DNA of 64,000 bases, taken from positions 1 through 64,000 of the forward strand of contig NZ_LUFH02000018.1 in NCBI RefSeq assembly GCF_001586785.1. Direction: 5' to 3'. A program made the translations under genes and the position numbers. This stretch comes from Sphaerospermopsis aphanizomenoides BCCUSP55. GTDB taxonomy: Bacteria; Cyanobacteriota; Cyanobacteriia; Cyanobacteriales; Nostocaceae. Shown here one piece after another: positions 9,167-19,600 of the stretch. A model generated the notes under the pieces. The model was given only the letters and a program-made list of their open reading frames with translations. It had not been told where the DNA came from and ran no database searches. Numbering within the stretch: position 1 is the first letter of the stretch; every line of letters starts with the position of its first letter.

Positions 9167-10048
9167 ATGAATAAGGGAATTTATATAGTCGCTAACGACA
9201 AAGTAATGGAAAATGCTATTGCCTTACTCAATAGTATTCGTTACTATGACCAAGAAGTAACAGTTTATCTAATTCCATTTAATGATAACTATACCAAAGT
9301 AGCTGACACCCTAGCTAAATTGCACAATGTCAAAATTTTCCCTGATTTAGAACTTATTGAACAACTTACTCACCGCATAGGAGAAATATTTGATCGAGAT
9401 TTCCTCGCCTTACCCAACAAAATGCGTAAATTAGTGGTATGGTTTGGACCTCTGGATGAGTTTATTTATATTGATACGGATATTGTTGTCTTTGAAAAAA
9501 TTGCTGACAATTTAGAAAAACTAGCTGAAGTTGACTTCTTCTGTTGTGATTATCATCATGCTAAAGACCGACTCAGAAATATATTTTCTCCTCTAGTTCA
9601 AGATCAACAAATTTTTACAGAAGCACAACTAGATGATGTATTTAATAGTGGCTTTTGGGCTTCACGCAAGGGGATTTTCACTCAAGAACAAATGGCAGCT
9701 ACATTAAGTGAATGTGCAGCCCACCGGGAATATTTTGATTTTACAGAAGGAGTCACAGACCAACCAATTTTAAATTATCTTGTTCTCAAACTAATTGCTA
9801 AACGCGGTAATCTGGTCAAAATTCCTGGTGGCGGTCCTGGTAGTTGGGGTGGTTCTCCTAATTTTCAACAACAAGATTATGTTCTTTATGACAAAGGAAA
9901 ACGACTAAAATATCTCCATTGGGCAGGGATAAAAATGAAGCCTGGTAGCCCTTATTGGCATTTATGGCAGCACTATCGTTATCTACATCAGGGTAAATTT
10001 GCATTGCTTTCTCAAGTCACTAATCGTTTATTTTCTTTCATTAAGTAA
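9167..10048 (+). CDS. Npun_R2821/R2822-family protein, GT-A-like (copy 2)
   Basis: Second member of the tandem trio, 293 residues, starting 4 nt after copy 1 with an AAAGGA ribosome site just upstream. It begins MNKGIYIVANDKVMENAIALLNSI and has FIYIDTDIVVF as its DxD-type motif, then FNSGFWASRKG and TDQPILNYL. It is the most diverged of the three: it is shorter, and a glycine-rich insert (IPGGGPGSWGGSP) precedes the common YDKGKRLKYLHW block. The tight spacing argues for co-translation with copy 1 and a related but distinct acceptor or sugar. Function is inferred from fold and neighbours only. Confidence 0.78.
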   Translation: MNKGIYIVANDKVMENAIALLNSIRYYDQEVTVYLIPFNDNYTKVADTLAKLHNVKIFPDLELIEQLTHRIGEIFDRDFLALPNKMRKLVVWFGPLDEFIYIDTDIVVFEKIADNLEKLAEVDFFCCDYHHAKDRLRNIFSPLVQDQQIFTEAQLDDVFNSGFWASRKGIFTQEQMAATLSECAAHREYFDFTEGVTDQPILNYLVLKLIAKRGNLVKIPGGGPGSWGGSPNFQQQDYVLYDKGKRLKYLHWAGIKMKPGSPYWHLWQHYRYLHQGKFALLSQVTNRLFSFIK

Positions 10049-10076
10049 CCGAAGTTTAATATTGAGGAGTATTCCT

Positions 10077-11111
10077 ATGGTTAACGGTATTTATACCCTA
10101 GCTAATGACGTAGTTTATGACCAATTGGTAGCTTTACTTAACAGTATTGAAGTGAATGCTGGTAGAGAAATTCCTGTTTGTGTGATTCCCTATGACGATA
10201 GGTTAGACAAAGTCAAGGCAGAAATTGAGACGCGAAAGAATGTCACCTTATTTGATAAATCTGATGCTATTATTTTCTGGGATAATTTTGCTACTCAAGT
10301 ATGGAAAAATTATCCCAGGGCGCAAAAAAAATGGCGCGAGTGGGAAGTGTCAGAACTTTATCGTCTACCCATGCATCGTAAACTGTGCGCTTTAGAAGGT
10401 GATTTTGAAAAATTTATTTATTTTGATGCCGATACCCTGTTAATGGGTTCGATAGATTATATATATGAGAAGTTGCATGACTACGATTGGGTAGTTAACG
10501 ATTTTCAGTATAAATCTGATTTGAAATATGTGTTTGATGGTTCATCAGATTTAATACATCAGGTTTTTTCTCCTGAAAAAATACCATCACATATATTTTG
10601 TGCTGGTTGGTTTGGCGCTAAAAAAAATATTTTTTCCCAGGCAATTTTAGACGATTTTGTAGATAGATTACAAGCTGGTGAAGCAGATGTTATGGCTTTA
10701 ACTGGGCCAGACCAATCTTTATTTAATTACATGGTCATAAAGAGTGATATTGCTTTTTATAACTTTGCTTATCATCAATCAGCACAAACAACAGGTAATC
10801 ATTGGAGTTCTAGATTTGATGAAATAGATAACGTTCTTTATGACAAAGGAAGGCGTTTAACTTATCTGCATTATATGAGTATATCTGCCTCAGCATTTAC
10901 TAGGCTGTGTGCTGGTGAAGATGTTGATATTGCTTACCGCGATGTATTTTTACACTATAGATATTTAAAATCTCCAGAACAACGTCCCCAAAATTTTAAA
11001 CGTCCCAGTTCTTTGAGCAAATTACAGCAAGCTACTACAGGGTTTATAGGGCAAAAGGTGAAAAACTTGAAGGTGAAGTATCGTAATTTAAAAAACAGAA
11101 TTAGCCAATGA
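10077..11111 (+). CDS. Npun_R2821/R2822-family protein, GT-A-like (copy 3)
   Basis: Third paralogue, 344 residues. The frame is open from 9999, but the ATG at 10077 has a GAGGAG ribosome site 8-12 nt upstream and gives the family start MVNGIYTLANDVVYDQLVALLNSI. The DxD-type motif is FIYFDADTLLM. FCAGWFGAKKN, PDQSLFNYMV and RRLTYLHYMS match copies 1 and 2. It is closer to copy 1 than to copy 2. The C-terminal ~40 residues are lysine/arginine-rich and could contact membrane or nucleic acid. It ends the glycan island. The substrate is unknown. Confidence 0.8.
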   Translation: MVNGIYTLANDVVYDQLVALLNSIEVNAGREIPVCVIPYDDRLDKVKAEIETRKNVTLFDKSDAIIFWDNFATQVWKNYPRAQKKWREWEVSELYRLPMHRKLCALEGDFEKFIYFDADTLLMGSIDYIYEKLHDYDWVVNDFQYKSDLKYVFDGSSDLIHQVFSPEKIPSHIFCAGWFGAKKNIFSQAILDDFVDRLQAGEADVMALTGPDQSLFNYMVIKSDIAFYNFAYHQSAQTTGNHWSSRFDEIDNVLYDKGRRLTYLHYMSISASAFTRLCAGEDVDIAYRDVFLHYRYLKSPEQRPQNFKRPSSLSKLQQATTGFIGQKVKNLKVKYRNLKNRISQ

Positions 11112-11256
11112 AAAAACCACAAATGCAAATGAGATTAATGTTCTCGATGCAGATGTGGTTCTCAATCAATTATCAGTATCAGCAGATGAGCAAATTTGTT
11201 GGCAAGCAGTTCTTTCAGACGCTATACAAATTAATCGACAACTAAACATCCTATAG
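11105..11256 (+). pseudogene. possible 3' remnant of a lost gene
   Basis: Just after copy 3 a frame without a start codon reads protein-like sequence (EINVLDADVVLNQLSVSADE, then WQAVLSDAIQINRQL) and stops at 11254-11256. The composition looks coding and unlike the surrounding spacer, so this may be the tail of a deleted gene. A 45-codon ORF in another frame (ATG at 11108 overlapping the copy 3 stop) is less convincing. I do not recognise the family. Confidence 0.3.
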
Positions 11257-11368
11257 TCTGCTTCAGCCGAATCTTGTGATTAGGGAATGAATTCCCAGGT
11301 ATTTAGGTGATTTTGGGAAATACCTAATTGAATTTCTTCCCAAACAACTATCTCAACAATGCAACAGA
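11257..11368. other. convergent spacer with small hairpins
   Basis: Spacer between the end of the glycan island and the end of the Calx-beta gene. It holds a GGGAATGAATTCCC palindrome (~11283-11296) and an 8-bp stem AGGTATTT/AAATACCT (11297-11304 with 11318-11325). No T-run follows on either strand, so terminator function is uncertain. Confidence 0.4.
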
Positions 11369-14300
11369 TTAAACAATCGAAAACTCAAATTTAATAATCA
11401 TATCATTGTAATCCAAATCTCCACCACCAGGTAAATCCTCGAAACCAAAAGTGTTATCTCCTAACAAACGAATGTGATCTACTCCATCAGCATTAACTCC
11501 CAAGTAAGGGAAGTAAACTTGCGGATCATTACCAGTGTTACTATCAGTTAACTGGGACAAAGTTCCATTGATAATAATCATCGGAGCGAATATTGAACCA
11601 CCCGCAATTATCGCACTGTCTGTAAATAAACCTTGGTTAGAAACAGCAAATTTGATGTTTGCACCAGTATTTGCATCTTTAATCAGATTATTGATTGCCG
11701 CTTGCAGGTAATTGGCGCGATTAGCTGATGTTGCTTGTACAGTGCCAATTTGTCCTTGAGCATTATCTACTTTATAAAAGTAGACTTCGTTATTAAATGC
11801 AGCTTCTCGATAAACGGAAAAATCTGCTGTCACCGTACCTGAAATACCTCGAAAATCAATTAGTTCTGCTTGGTTTGATCCTTGCAATGTTGTACCTGTA
11901 GTTAAGGATTCATCAGTAGACTGAATATTAACTACTAAAGAATTGAATTCTGTAACAGTGGTACTTTCTTTCCAAGAAATGATATAACCATCATCTTCTT
12001 CTGTAATTCTTTGGGTGGAAGAATCTGCAAAGATAATGTTTGTACTTGCTGTTTTGCCAGCGCGGAAAGAGTCAATTGTACCTTCTCTGACTAAAAAGAA
12101 TTTCAAGTTACTACCGGAATCAAATCCTAGTAAGCGTGTCAGACTGTTAGTTTCAATTTCTGTGGCAAACTTATCTGGAAGATTGCTAATAGCAGAGAAA
12201 ATTGCTTTACCTTGGCTTTTAGCTCGTTCTAAAGCTGCTTCGTTGTAACCTTGCTGCCCTGGCGCAATACCGTTGATTCTACCTTGGGCATCGTCAACAA
12301 TAAATACACCTAGTTCGTTAACAACAGTAGAATTAGTTTCGATCAAAGTAGCTTTGAGTCTGACAGTATCACCCGATCCTTTGACGGTAAAAATGTTGTT
12401 GTTGGTAATTACAGCTAGAGGAATATCTTCATCATTGATAGTTCCCTTGGCTGTACCATTTGTGGAACTGATAGTTGCACCGGTTGTAGCACTACTCAAG
12501 TTGACAGTGAAAGTTTCATCTTCTTCCACCAGGACATCTTGAGTGGTTTCTACTGTAAAGGTTTTCTCAGTTTCATCCTCAGCAAAAGTCAGAGTTTGAG
12601 TTTTGGTAGTAAAGTCACCAGCACTAGCTGTATCTCCGCTGGCAATAGATGTGCTGACGGTTACACTTTGGTTTGCTGAAGTATTGCCTGTGCGTGTAAC
12701 TGTAAAGCTGACGGTATTTCCTTCTGTTGCTGATGCCGCTGCGATCGCAAATACACTTGTGGTCGGTGTATCATCATCAATGATTGTTCCTTGGGTTGTA
12801 CCATTTGTAGAACTAATAACCGCACCATTTGTAGCATTACTCAAAGCGACGGTGAAAGTTTCATCATCTTCTGCATTTGTATCTGCACTGGTTTCAACAG
12901 TAAAGGTTTTCTGAGTTTCACCCGCTGCAAAAGTCAGAGTTTGAGTTTTCGCAGTAAAATCACCAGCACTAGCTGTGTCTCCAGTAGCAATAGATGTGGT
13001 GACAGTGACACTTTGAGGAGTTAGGTTATCTCTGGAACGAGTCACAGTAAAGGTGATAGCATTACCTTCTGTTGCTTGAGCCGCAGCAATGCTAAATGCA
13101 GCTGGTGTATCATCATCAGTGATAGTTCCTTGGGCTGTACCATTTGTGGAACTAATAACCGCACCATCTGTAGCATTACTCAAGGTGACAGTGAAAGTTT
13201 CATTTTCTTCCACCACAGCATCTTGAGTGGTTGCTACTGTAAAGGTTTTCTCGGTTTCACCTGCTGCAAAGGTGAAAGTTTGAGTATTGGCAGTAAAGTC
13301 AGAAGCACTAGCTGTATCTCCTGTACCAATAGATGTAGTGACAGTTACACTTTGTTCAGCTTGGGCATCTCCTGTACGAGTAACCGTGAAAGTAATGGTA
13401 CTTCCTTCTAGTGCTTGGGCAGCAGCAATGCTAAACACAGGCGCAGGATCATCATTCGTGATCGTGCCTTGGGCTGTATCCTGGGTGTCATCAATAATTG
13501 CCCCAGCTGTAGCATTACTTAAGGTGACAGTGAAAGTCTCATCACCCTCAAATAAATCATCTTGAGTGGTTTCTACAGTAAAGGTTTTCTCTGTTTCACC
13601 CGCTGCAAAAGTCAAAGTTTGAGTTTTAGCAGTAAAGTCACCAGCACTACCTGTATCTCCAGTAGCAATAGATGTGGTGACAGTGACACTTTGGTTAGCT
13701 TGAGCATCTCCTGTGCGAGTCACTGTGAAAGTAACACCGCTTCCTTCTTCTGCTTCAGCAGCTTCAATGCTAAATACAGGTGCAGGATCATCATTGGTAA
13801 TAGTTCCTTGGGCTGTACCGTTTGTAGAACTAATAATCGAGCCGTTAGTGGGATTACTTAAGGTGACAGTAAAAGTTTCATCACCTTCAAATAAAGCATC
13901 TTCAGTGGTTTGAACAGTAAAGGTTTTTTGGGTTTCTCCCTGAGCAAAGGTGAGAGTTTGAGTATTGGCAGTAAAATCACCAACACTAGCTGTATCACCT
14001 GTAGCAATAGATGTAGTGACAGTTATCGTTTGGTCAGCAAAAATATCATCTGTGCGGGTAATGGTAAAAGTGATAGCATTACCTTCAACGGCTGAAGCAT
14101 CAGTGATAGAGAAAACGGGAACTATAAAGCCAAAGTCATCTGCTGTCAGAGTATCAGCTTGAACATTTCTTAAAATGCCCAAGGTTACTTCAGAATCATC
14201 TATTGTGGCTTTAACAAGAGTATCATCTCCATCTTGCTCTAGGGTGATATCGTCAAAACTATTGACTTCTGGGATGCCAGCAATGATAACTTTATCATCA

Positions 14301-15463
14301 CCTTTAGTAAAATCTAATACTTCTCCAGGAACTTCAGGCACAGAACCATTGCTAAGATAAAAAAGGTCTGCTCCCTCACCACCGGTCATTTGAGAACCTA
14401 GTTTACCAGCAATTAGATCATCATCTCCTGCTTCACCAAATAGCTGATCGCTTGCTAATAAACCAATCAGAAGATCATTACCTTCACCACCGTTGAGGGT
14501 ATTCTCACCAGTTCCACCCTGAACTATTAACTTATCATTGCCAGTACCACCATCCAATGTATTGATACCACCCTCTATGACATAAAGCTCATCGTCTCCA
14601 TCATCACCATTCAGAGTGTTATCGTTACCTTCTACTACAGAGAGAAAATCATTACCAGCGCCACCCTTAAGTAAGTTATTGTTACCTTCTACTACAGAGA
14701 GAAAATCATTATCTTCTCCACCATCAAGGATGTTATTGCCTAAACTTCCTTCAGCATATAAGCTATCTTCACCAGCACCACCTATTACAGTATCGTTATT
14801 ATTGGCATATAATTCATCGTCACCGTCAGTACCAATAATCGCTGCTACAACCTCTACAGTAACTGTGCCTACAGATGTTCCGCCTTGACCATCATCAAGC
14901 GTATATGTGAAAGTATCTGTACCGACAAATCCCGCTGCTGGTGTATATGTTCCTTGGTCATCAAAGGGGTCATCAGGTGTACCGTTGTCATCGGCGACAA
15001 TTGTACCTCCTTGCGCTGAAGTAGTGTCGAAAATAGAAATAAACAAATCATCTCCGTTAGCATCAGTATCGTTACTAACTAACTCTGCAACGGTTTTTAC
15101 TAATGATGTATCCTGTGTAATTGTAAAGGAATCGTCACCTGCTGTTGGGGGAGAGTTTGGTTCAGTAACTTCAATGGTTACTGTTACATCTAATGTTCCT
15201 CCCTGACCATTGTCTGCTGTATATGTGAAAGTATCTGTACCTATAAATCCCGTTGCTGGTGTGTATGTTCCTTGGTCATCAAAGGGGTTATCCAGTGTAC
15301 CATTGTCATCAATAACTATTGTGCCGCCTTGAGCCGAAGTAGCGTCGATGCTAGAAATAAATAAAGCATCTCCAGACAGGTCAGTATCGTTACTAACTAA
15401 TTCCGCAACAGTTTTTGTTAATGGCGTATTCTGTGTAGTTGTAAAGAAATCATTATTAGCCAT
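11369..15463 (-). CDS. Ig-like/RTX/Calx-beta surface protein with DUF4114-like C-terminus
   Basis: A 1364-residue acidic, repeat-rich protein, probably secreted by a type I system because it lacks an N-terminal signal peptide. Two cadherin/Ig-like repeats come first (residues ~1-107 and ~108-205, each with ELVSNDTD and GTDTFTYT). RTX-like nonapeptide repeats follow (~208-370; LDGGTGNDKL, LNGGEGNDLL). Five Calx-beta repeats of ~113 residues span ~445-1010, each with FTVTLSN and a DD end. The C-terminal ~340 residues form two related halves, the last ending FEDLPGGGDLDYNDMIIKF, a DUF4114-type calcium-binding end. An adhesive or matrix role is inferred. The C-terminus is not the module shared by the next three RTX proteins. 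Confidence 0.85.
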   Translation of the reverse strand: MANNDFFTTTQNTPLTKTVAELVSNDTDLSGDALFISSIDATSAQGGTIVIDDNGTLDNPFDDQGTYTPATGFIGTDTFTYTADNGQGGTLDVTVTIEVTEPNSPPTAGDDSFTITQDTSLVKTVAELVSNDTDANGDDLFISIFDTTSAQGGTIVADDNGTPDDPFDDQGTYTPAAGFVGTDTFTYTLDDGQGGTSVGTVTVEVVAAIIGTDGDDELYANNNDTVIGGAGEDSLYAEGSLGNNILDGGEDNDFLSVVEGNNNLLKGGAGNDFLSVVEGNDNTLNGDDGDDELYVIEGGINTLDGGTGNDKLIVQGGTGENTLNGGEGNDLLIGLLASDQLFGEAGDDDLIAGKLGSQMTGGEGADLFYLSNGSVPEVPGEVLDFTKGDDKVIIAGIPEVNSFDDITLEQDGDDTLVKATIDDSEVTLGILRNVQADTLTADDFGFIVPVFSITDASAVEGNAITFTITRTDDIFADQTITVTTSIATGDTASVGDFTANTQTLTFAQGETQKTFTVQTTEDALFEGDETFTVTLSNPTNGSIISSTNGTAQGTITNDDPAPVFSIEAAEAEEGSGVTFTVTRTGDAQANQSVTVTTSIATGDTGSAGDFTAKTQTLTFAAGETEKTFTVETTQDDLFEGDETFTVTLSNATAGAIIDDTQDTAQGTITNDDPAPVFSIAAAQALEGSTITFTVTRTGDAQAEQSVTVTTSIGTGDTASASDFTANTQTFTFAAGETEKTFTVATTQDAVVEENETFTVTLSNATDGAVISSTNGTAQGTITDDDTPAAFSIAAAQATEGNAITFTVTRSRDNLTPQSVTVTTSIATGDTASAGDFTAKTQTLTFAAGETQKTFTVETSADTNAEDDETFTVALSNATNGAVISSTNGTTQGTIIDDDTPTTSVFAIAAASATEGNTVSFTVTRTGNTSANQSVTVSTSIASGDTASAGDFTTKTQTLTFAEDETEKTFTVETTQDVLVEEDETFTVNLSSATTGATISSTNGTAKGTINDEDIPLAVITNNNIFTVKGSGDTVRLKATLIETNSTVVNELGVFIVDDAQGRINGIAPGQQGYNEAALERAKSQGKAIFSAISNLPDKFATEIETNSLTRLLGFDSGSNLKFFLVREGTIDSFRAGKTASTNIIFADSSTQRITEEDDGYIISWKESTTVTEFNSLVVNIQSTDESLTTGTTLQGSNQAELIDFRGISGTVTADFSVYREAAFNNEVYFYKVDNAQGQIGTVQATSANRANYLQAAINNLIKDANTGANIKFAVSNQGLFTDSAIIAGGSIFAPMIIINGTLSQLTDSNTGNDPQVYFPYLGVNADGVDHIRLLGDNTFGFEDLPGGGDLDYNDMIIKFEFSIV

Positions 15464-15995
15464 GTTTTTATCTCCGTGCTATCTGCTAAGTAATATAACT
15501 TGAATTTTGACAAAAATATTTCTAATCGCCGTTAATTTTCTGGTTAAAATTTTAGATGTTTCGACTAGATCTATATGTTATATTATTCCTATAATTACTT
15601 GTTATCACTTATTCTTCTGTTTATTTTTGTCTAGCATAACGGGAGCATCCCCAATGTGTAAGTTGATTTTTGGGAAAGAAAGGCAATTGCTCCCAGGCTT
15701 GATATGAATCAACCGCAAAGAACGCATAGACGCGGAGCGGCTTCCCGCAGGGTAGGAAACAAAGTTAAGAGGATTTAAGAGAGTTTTTCGTATTGCTGCG
15801 TTTATTTTTTTTCTTGGGATGAGCCCCTTTGTCTGCTGCTATATTTAACATTTTTCACAAAATTAATAATTAGTTTATATTGTTGCCGATTGAATACTTG
15901 TGATGTTTTGTTAGATGAAAAATTTTCCCTGAAAAAATAGCATTTTTAGAGACTTTTTTATTTTAATTTCATTTTTTTAATTATTAGTGTAAAAA
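15464..15995. other. intergenic region upstream of the Calx-beta gene
   Basis: This gap should hold the minus-strand promoter of the Calx-beta gene. On that strand, around 15530-15565, the AT-rich sequence contains TTTTAACC and AAATTAAC spaced like a weak Pho box. I consider this suggestive only. A dispersed repeat with CGCGGAGCGGCTTCCCGC lies at ~15733-15755. No gene is seen. Confidence 0.4.
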
Positions 15996-16030
15996 GTAAA
16001 ACGTAGGGCTAAATCCACCCTACAGTTTAC
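15996..16030 (-). terminator. rho-independent terminator of the phytase-like gene
   Basis: An imperfect 13-bp stem pairs GTAAAACGTAGGG with CCCTACAGTTTAC. Read on the minus strand it is followed by an AC-interrupted T-run. It lies 22 bp past the stop codon of the 16052-20590 gene. Confidence 0.7.
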
Positions 16031-16051
16031 TTAAATTCTGAACATCTTGAT

Positions 16052-16640
16052 TCAGACAAAAACAAAATTATCAGCAGTCAAGCTGGTGGCATCAATACCA
16101 TTTAAAATAGCAATGGTTGTAGTACCCACCATAATACTGTTACCGCTTAAGGTCAGGTCATCAAAGCCAAAATCTGCACCTTGACCACCAATACCTAACA
16201 CATCAGTACCAATTTCCCAGTCAGTAATGGTGTTAGCCTCACTAGATAGATCACCACCGTTGAGTATCCAGAATTGGTCAGCACCTATACCACCAGAGAG
16301 TAAGTTACCACCACCTTCTTGGACAAATAATTGATCGTCACCGTCACCACCTAAAGCACGACCATCTGCACCTAGGTAGAAAATATCATTACCAACACCA
16401 CCGGCAAGACGGTAGTCAGTAGCATCTGTAGCATCTAGTTCATCATTTCCACTACCACCAAAAGAGCGATCGCCATCACCCACATAGATAACATCAGCAC
16501 CACTACCACTAAAGACACGGTTATTACCAGCTAGGCTACCACCAAAGGGAATATCTACTTCATCGTTGCCAGCACCTGTAAATACAATATCTTGAATACC
16601 GTCTAACTGGACAACACCATTAACTTCCAAACCTGCAATT
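16052..16640 (-). repeat. shared RTX C-terminal module, copy A
   Basis: The 3' ~590 bp of the phytase gene match the 3' ends of the genes at 27368 and 31978 almost base for base over long runs. Copy A differs by an extra Gly codon (NGGDL instead of NGDL). The high DNA identity suggests recent duplication or gene conversion. Confidence 0.85.
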
Positions 16641-19600
16641 AAAGTATCCGAATTTGGACTACCAAAAACCAATTCTGGCTCATCATCAAATACAGTTGCA
16701 ATATTATTGGGTAGCTCAATAATGCCTAGTTGTTCCGGAGTTGTAGTTCCTGTCACATTGAAATCATTATCATTAATTACAGCCAGAGTGTTGGGTGCAA
16801 CTAAGGCTAAACCTTCTAATTTTTCTACACCTGTATAACCTATTTGCGCTGCATTGACAATTAAACTCTTACTCACAGGAGTAATCCCAGCAGCAGTTAA
16901 TTCAGATGGACTCAACTCTTCAATTTGTTTATCTGCTGGCAAAGTAAAATTAGCCGGATTATTGATATTAGTTGCTGCGGCTAAATCAATTTGGTAAATC
17001 AGTTTATTAGAAGTTTCATCACTTCTATCATCTCGTTCTACAACTGCAAATTTACCATTACCCAAGGCAACAGCATCACCAATTTTGTCAGTTTTAGCAT
17101 TCCCAGTTCCGGTAACATCATCCAAAAGATAGAGATATTCACCAGTTACTTGTTTAGAAACTATATCAAATTCTAGAATTCGCAAATTTCGGGAATTTCT
17201 AGAAGTTGTATCTCCAGAACTATCAGGATTATCAATTGCACTCTGAATAAAAGCATAAAGCTTGTTACCTTCCAAAGCTAGGGCTTCAAATCCCCGATTA
17301 TTACGACGTTGGGCGTAAACTGCTGGTAATACTTCAGTCCCAAAAGTCCCCACTGGTTCACCGTCTGCTGCGGCTGTTCCTTGGGGAATAAAACGGTCGA
17401 GTAATTTACCATTGACATCAAAATGATAAATTGCCGGACGGTATTCATCCACCATCCAGAAATCTCCATTTTCTGCAACAACAATACCTTCTAAATCTGC
17501 ACCAAAAGGATCATTAGGTAATACTTCACCTTCTAAATCAACAGCAACTTCATCAGTATAAGCCGTTCCACCTTCTCCAGCTTGTACATTAGGAAGTCCC
17601 GTTAATGGTGTTGTCCCATCTGCACGGAATAAACCAGTTCTTTGAGTAATAGTGATTTCACCTGTAGTTTGATTCAGTTCAAAACTGACTATTTCTGGTT
17701 GAAAATCAGGTAATAAAAACGGTCTATTTTGACCTGTGGGTTCACCATTTGGACCTCTGTCTGTATGGGTAACAAATTTGAGATTGCCGTTATTTGCAAT
17801 TCCTTGGAAATACAAACCAGAAAAACCACCCAAAAAGATATCTTGACCAGCAGAAGTAGTTCCTAATTTGGGTAAATCTTCAAATTCATAATTAGTCAAT
17901 CTGGGTTGAAGTACAGGGTTACGAGGGTCATAACTGGTGGTATCAATTGTGAGAGAGTCGGAGAAGGCATTAGCAATATTTTCCCAAGGGACAAATTTAA
18001 AGTTGCTACTGATATTTTCTATTTCGCCATCATCCTCAACCAGTACCGCTGGGTCATTACTACCATCTTGGGTAACAAATAAACCAAAGGGGAAGTCAGG
18101 TCCTAAAGGTACATTAACGACATCTGCACCATCAGATTCTTGTACACTGTCGATATCTCCATTGTTACCAACACCAAAACGTCCTAAAAATTCGTTGTTA
18201 CCTTCACGGGTGTAGACAGCAAAGGTATTATCGCCTTGGCTAGATGCCAGCAAATAACCTGTACCATTTGCACCGTAATAAATAGTCAGTCCTTCAACGT
18301 CATCTGTGAGGTTGGCACCACCCAAAGCTTTGACTGTATCAATTAATTTTCCAGTAGTACCACCATTAGGTTCAGCATCAAACTTCCAGATACCGACATT
18401 TTCCTGACCAATGTAAAGAAAACCAGTTTCTTGGTCTACAACCATACCCTCAGTTTGGGGGTCAATTCCTGCGTCTGTGGGAATAGTAAATTCCCGGACT
18501 CTTTCGACACCTATTTTGCCATTACCTTTGTCAATAAGTTTGAATTGGGCAACATCTCCGGTTTCACGACGACTGGTAAAGACATAGTAATCATTGGTGA
18601 AAGGACTACGATAAAGAGCGAGTCCATAGGAACTACGAGAAGAGGGGTCGTAGGGAGGTTCAAAAGGTGCAGCTTGAAAAAGAGTACCAATGCTGCTGTC
18701 GGTGATATCTTCTAGGTAATTATTATCGGTAGCATTGGGGTTAATTGTGAAGATTGCTAATTTGTCATTATTGCGATCGCTTGCTACGGCAATATCTACT
18801 GTTTCACTACCTAGTTGAAAACCATATTGCAGGTCAATGTTATTGTAACGAATACCACCAGGATTTATTTCTTGCAAGAGATTTCCAGACAAGTCATAAA
18901 CCCGCAGTCCGGCATTTTTTACTGTAGTTAATACTAAACTGTCGGCGGAATTTGTCGCATTGACATAGATAGCTGGATCATCAGCATCACCCCTTTGGTC
19001 TTCAGGCAAATTATCATCATCCAACAGTGCTGGCGTGGTTTCCACTGTAGGTGTTGCACTAGGAAGTATTTCATACAAGCTCACAGTATTACTAACTTCG
19101 TGAGAAACTGCCAGCATCGGTTTACCATTAGAACTATCTTCAGCAGAGATAAATTTTAAACCTTCAGGACTGATATCACCTTCAGTTCTAATATACTGGA
19201 CAAATTCCGGTGCAGTTGGATCACTGAGGTTATAAACCATCACCCCACCACCAGCACGTTCTAACCCAATAAATCCATAAGTTACATCATCAATTACACC
19301 AACAACAACACTTTCTGGTTCAGGGCCTTTATTATCAGAACGAGTGTCAACTTCATCAGGAGAACCATCATTAGCATTGAAAAGTGTGGGAGTTTGTTGA
19401 GCTAAAATTTGCTCAAATTGGTCGCCACTATCATAGACTAATTCACCTGCGGCATTCCAAATGGTAAAAGAACGACCACCGTAAGCGTAAAGTTGATCAA
19501 AATCTCCATCTCCGTCTGTATCTCCCAGAGTATTAGTAATAATTAGACGACCTATATTTTCATCACTTTGTAATTCAGCCGCATTAGGAAAAGCTGTGGG

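Noticed and set aside
12015-15206. Plus-strand ORFs within the Calx-beta gene
   Set aside because: They are antisense shadows of the low-complexity repeats on the minus strand.
18431-18715. Plus-strand ORF within the phytase gene
   Set aside because: Antisense of a strongly coding domain region with no independent signals.
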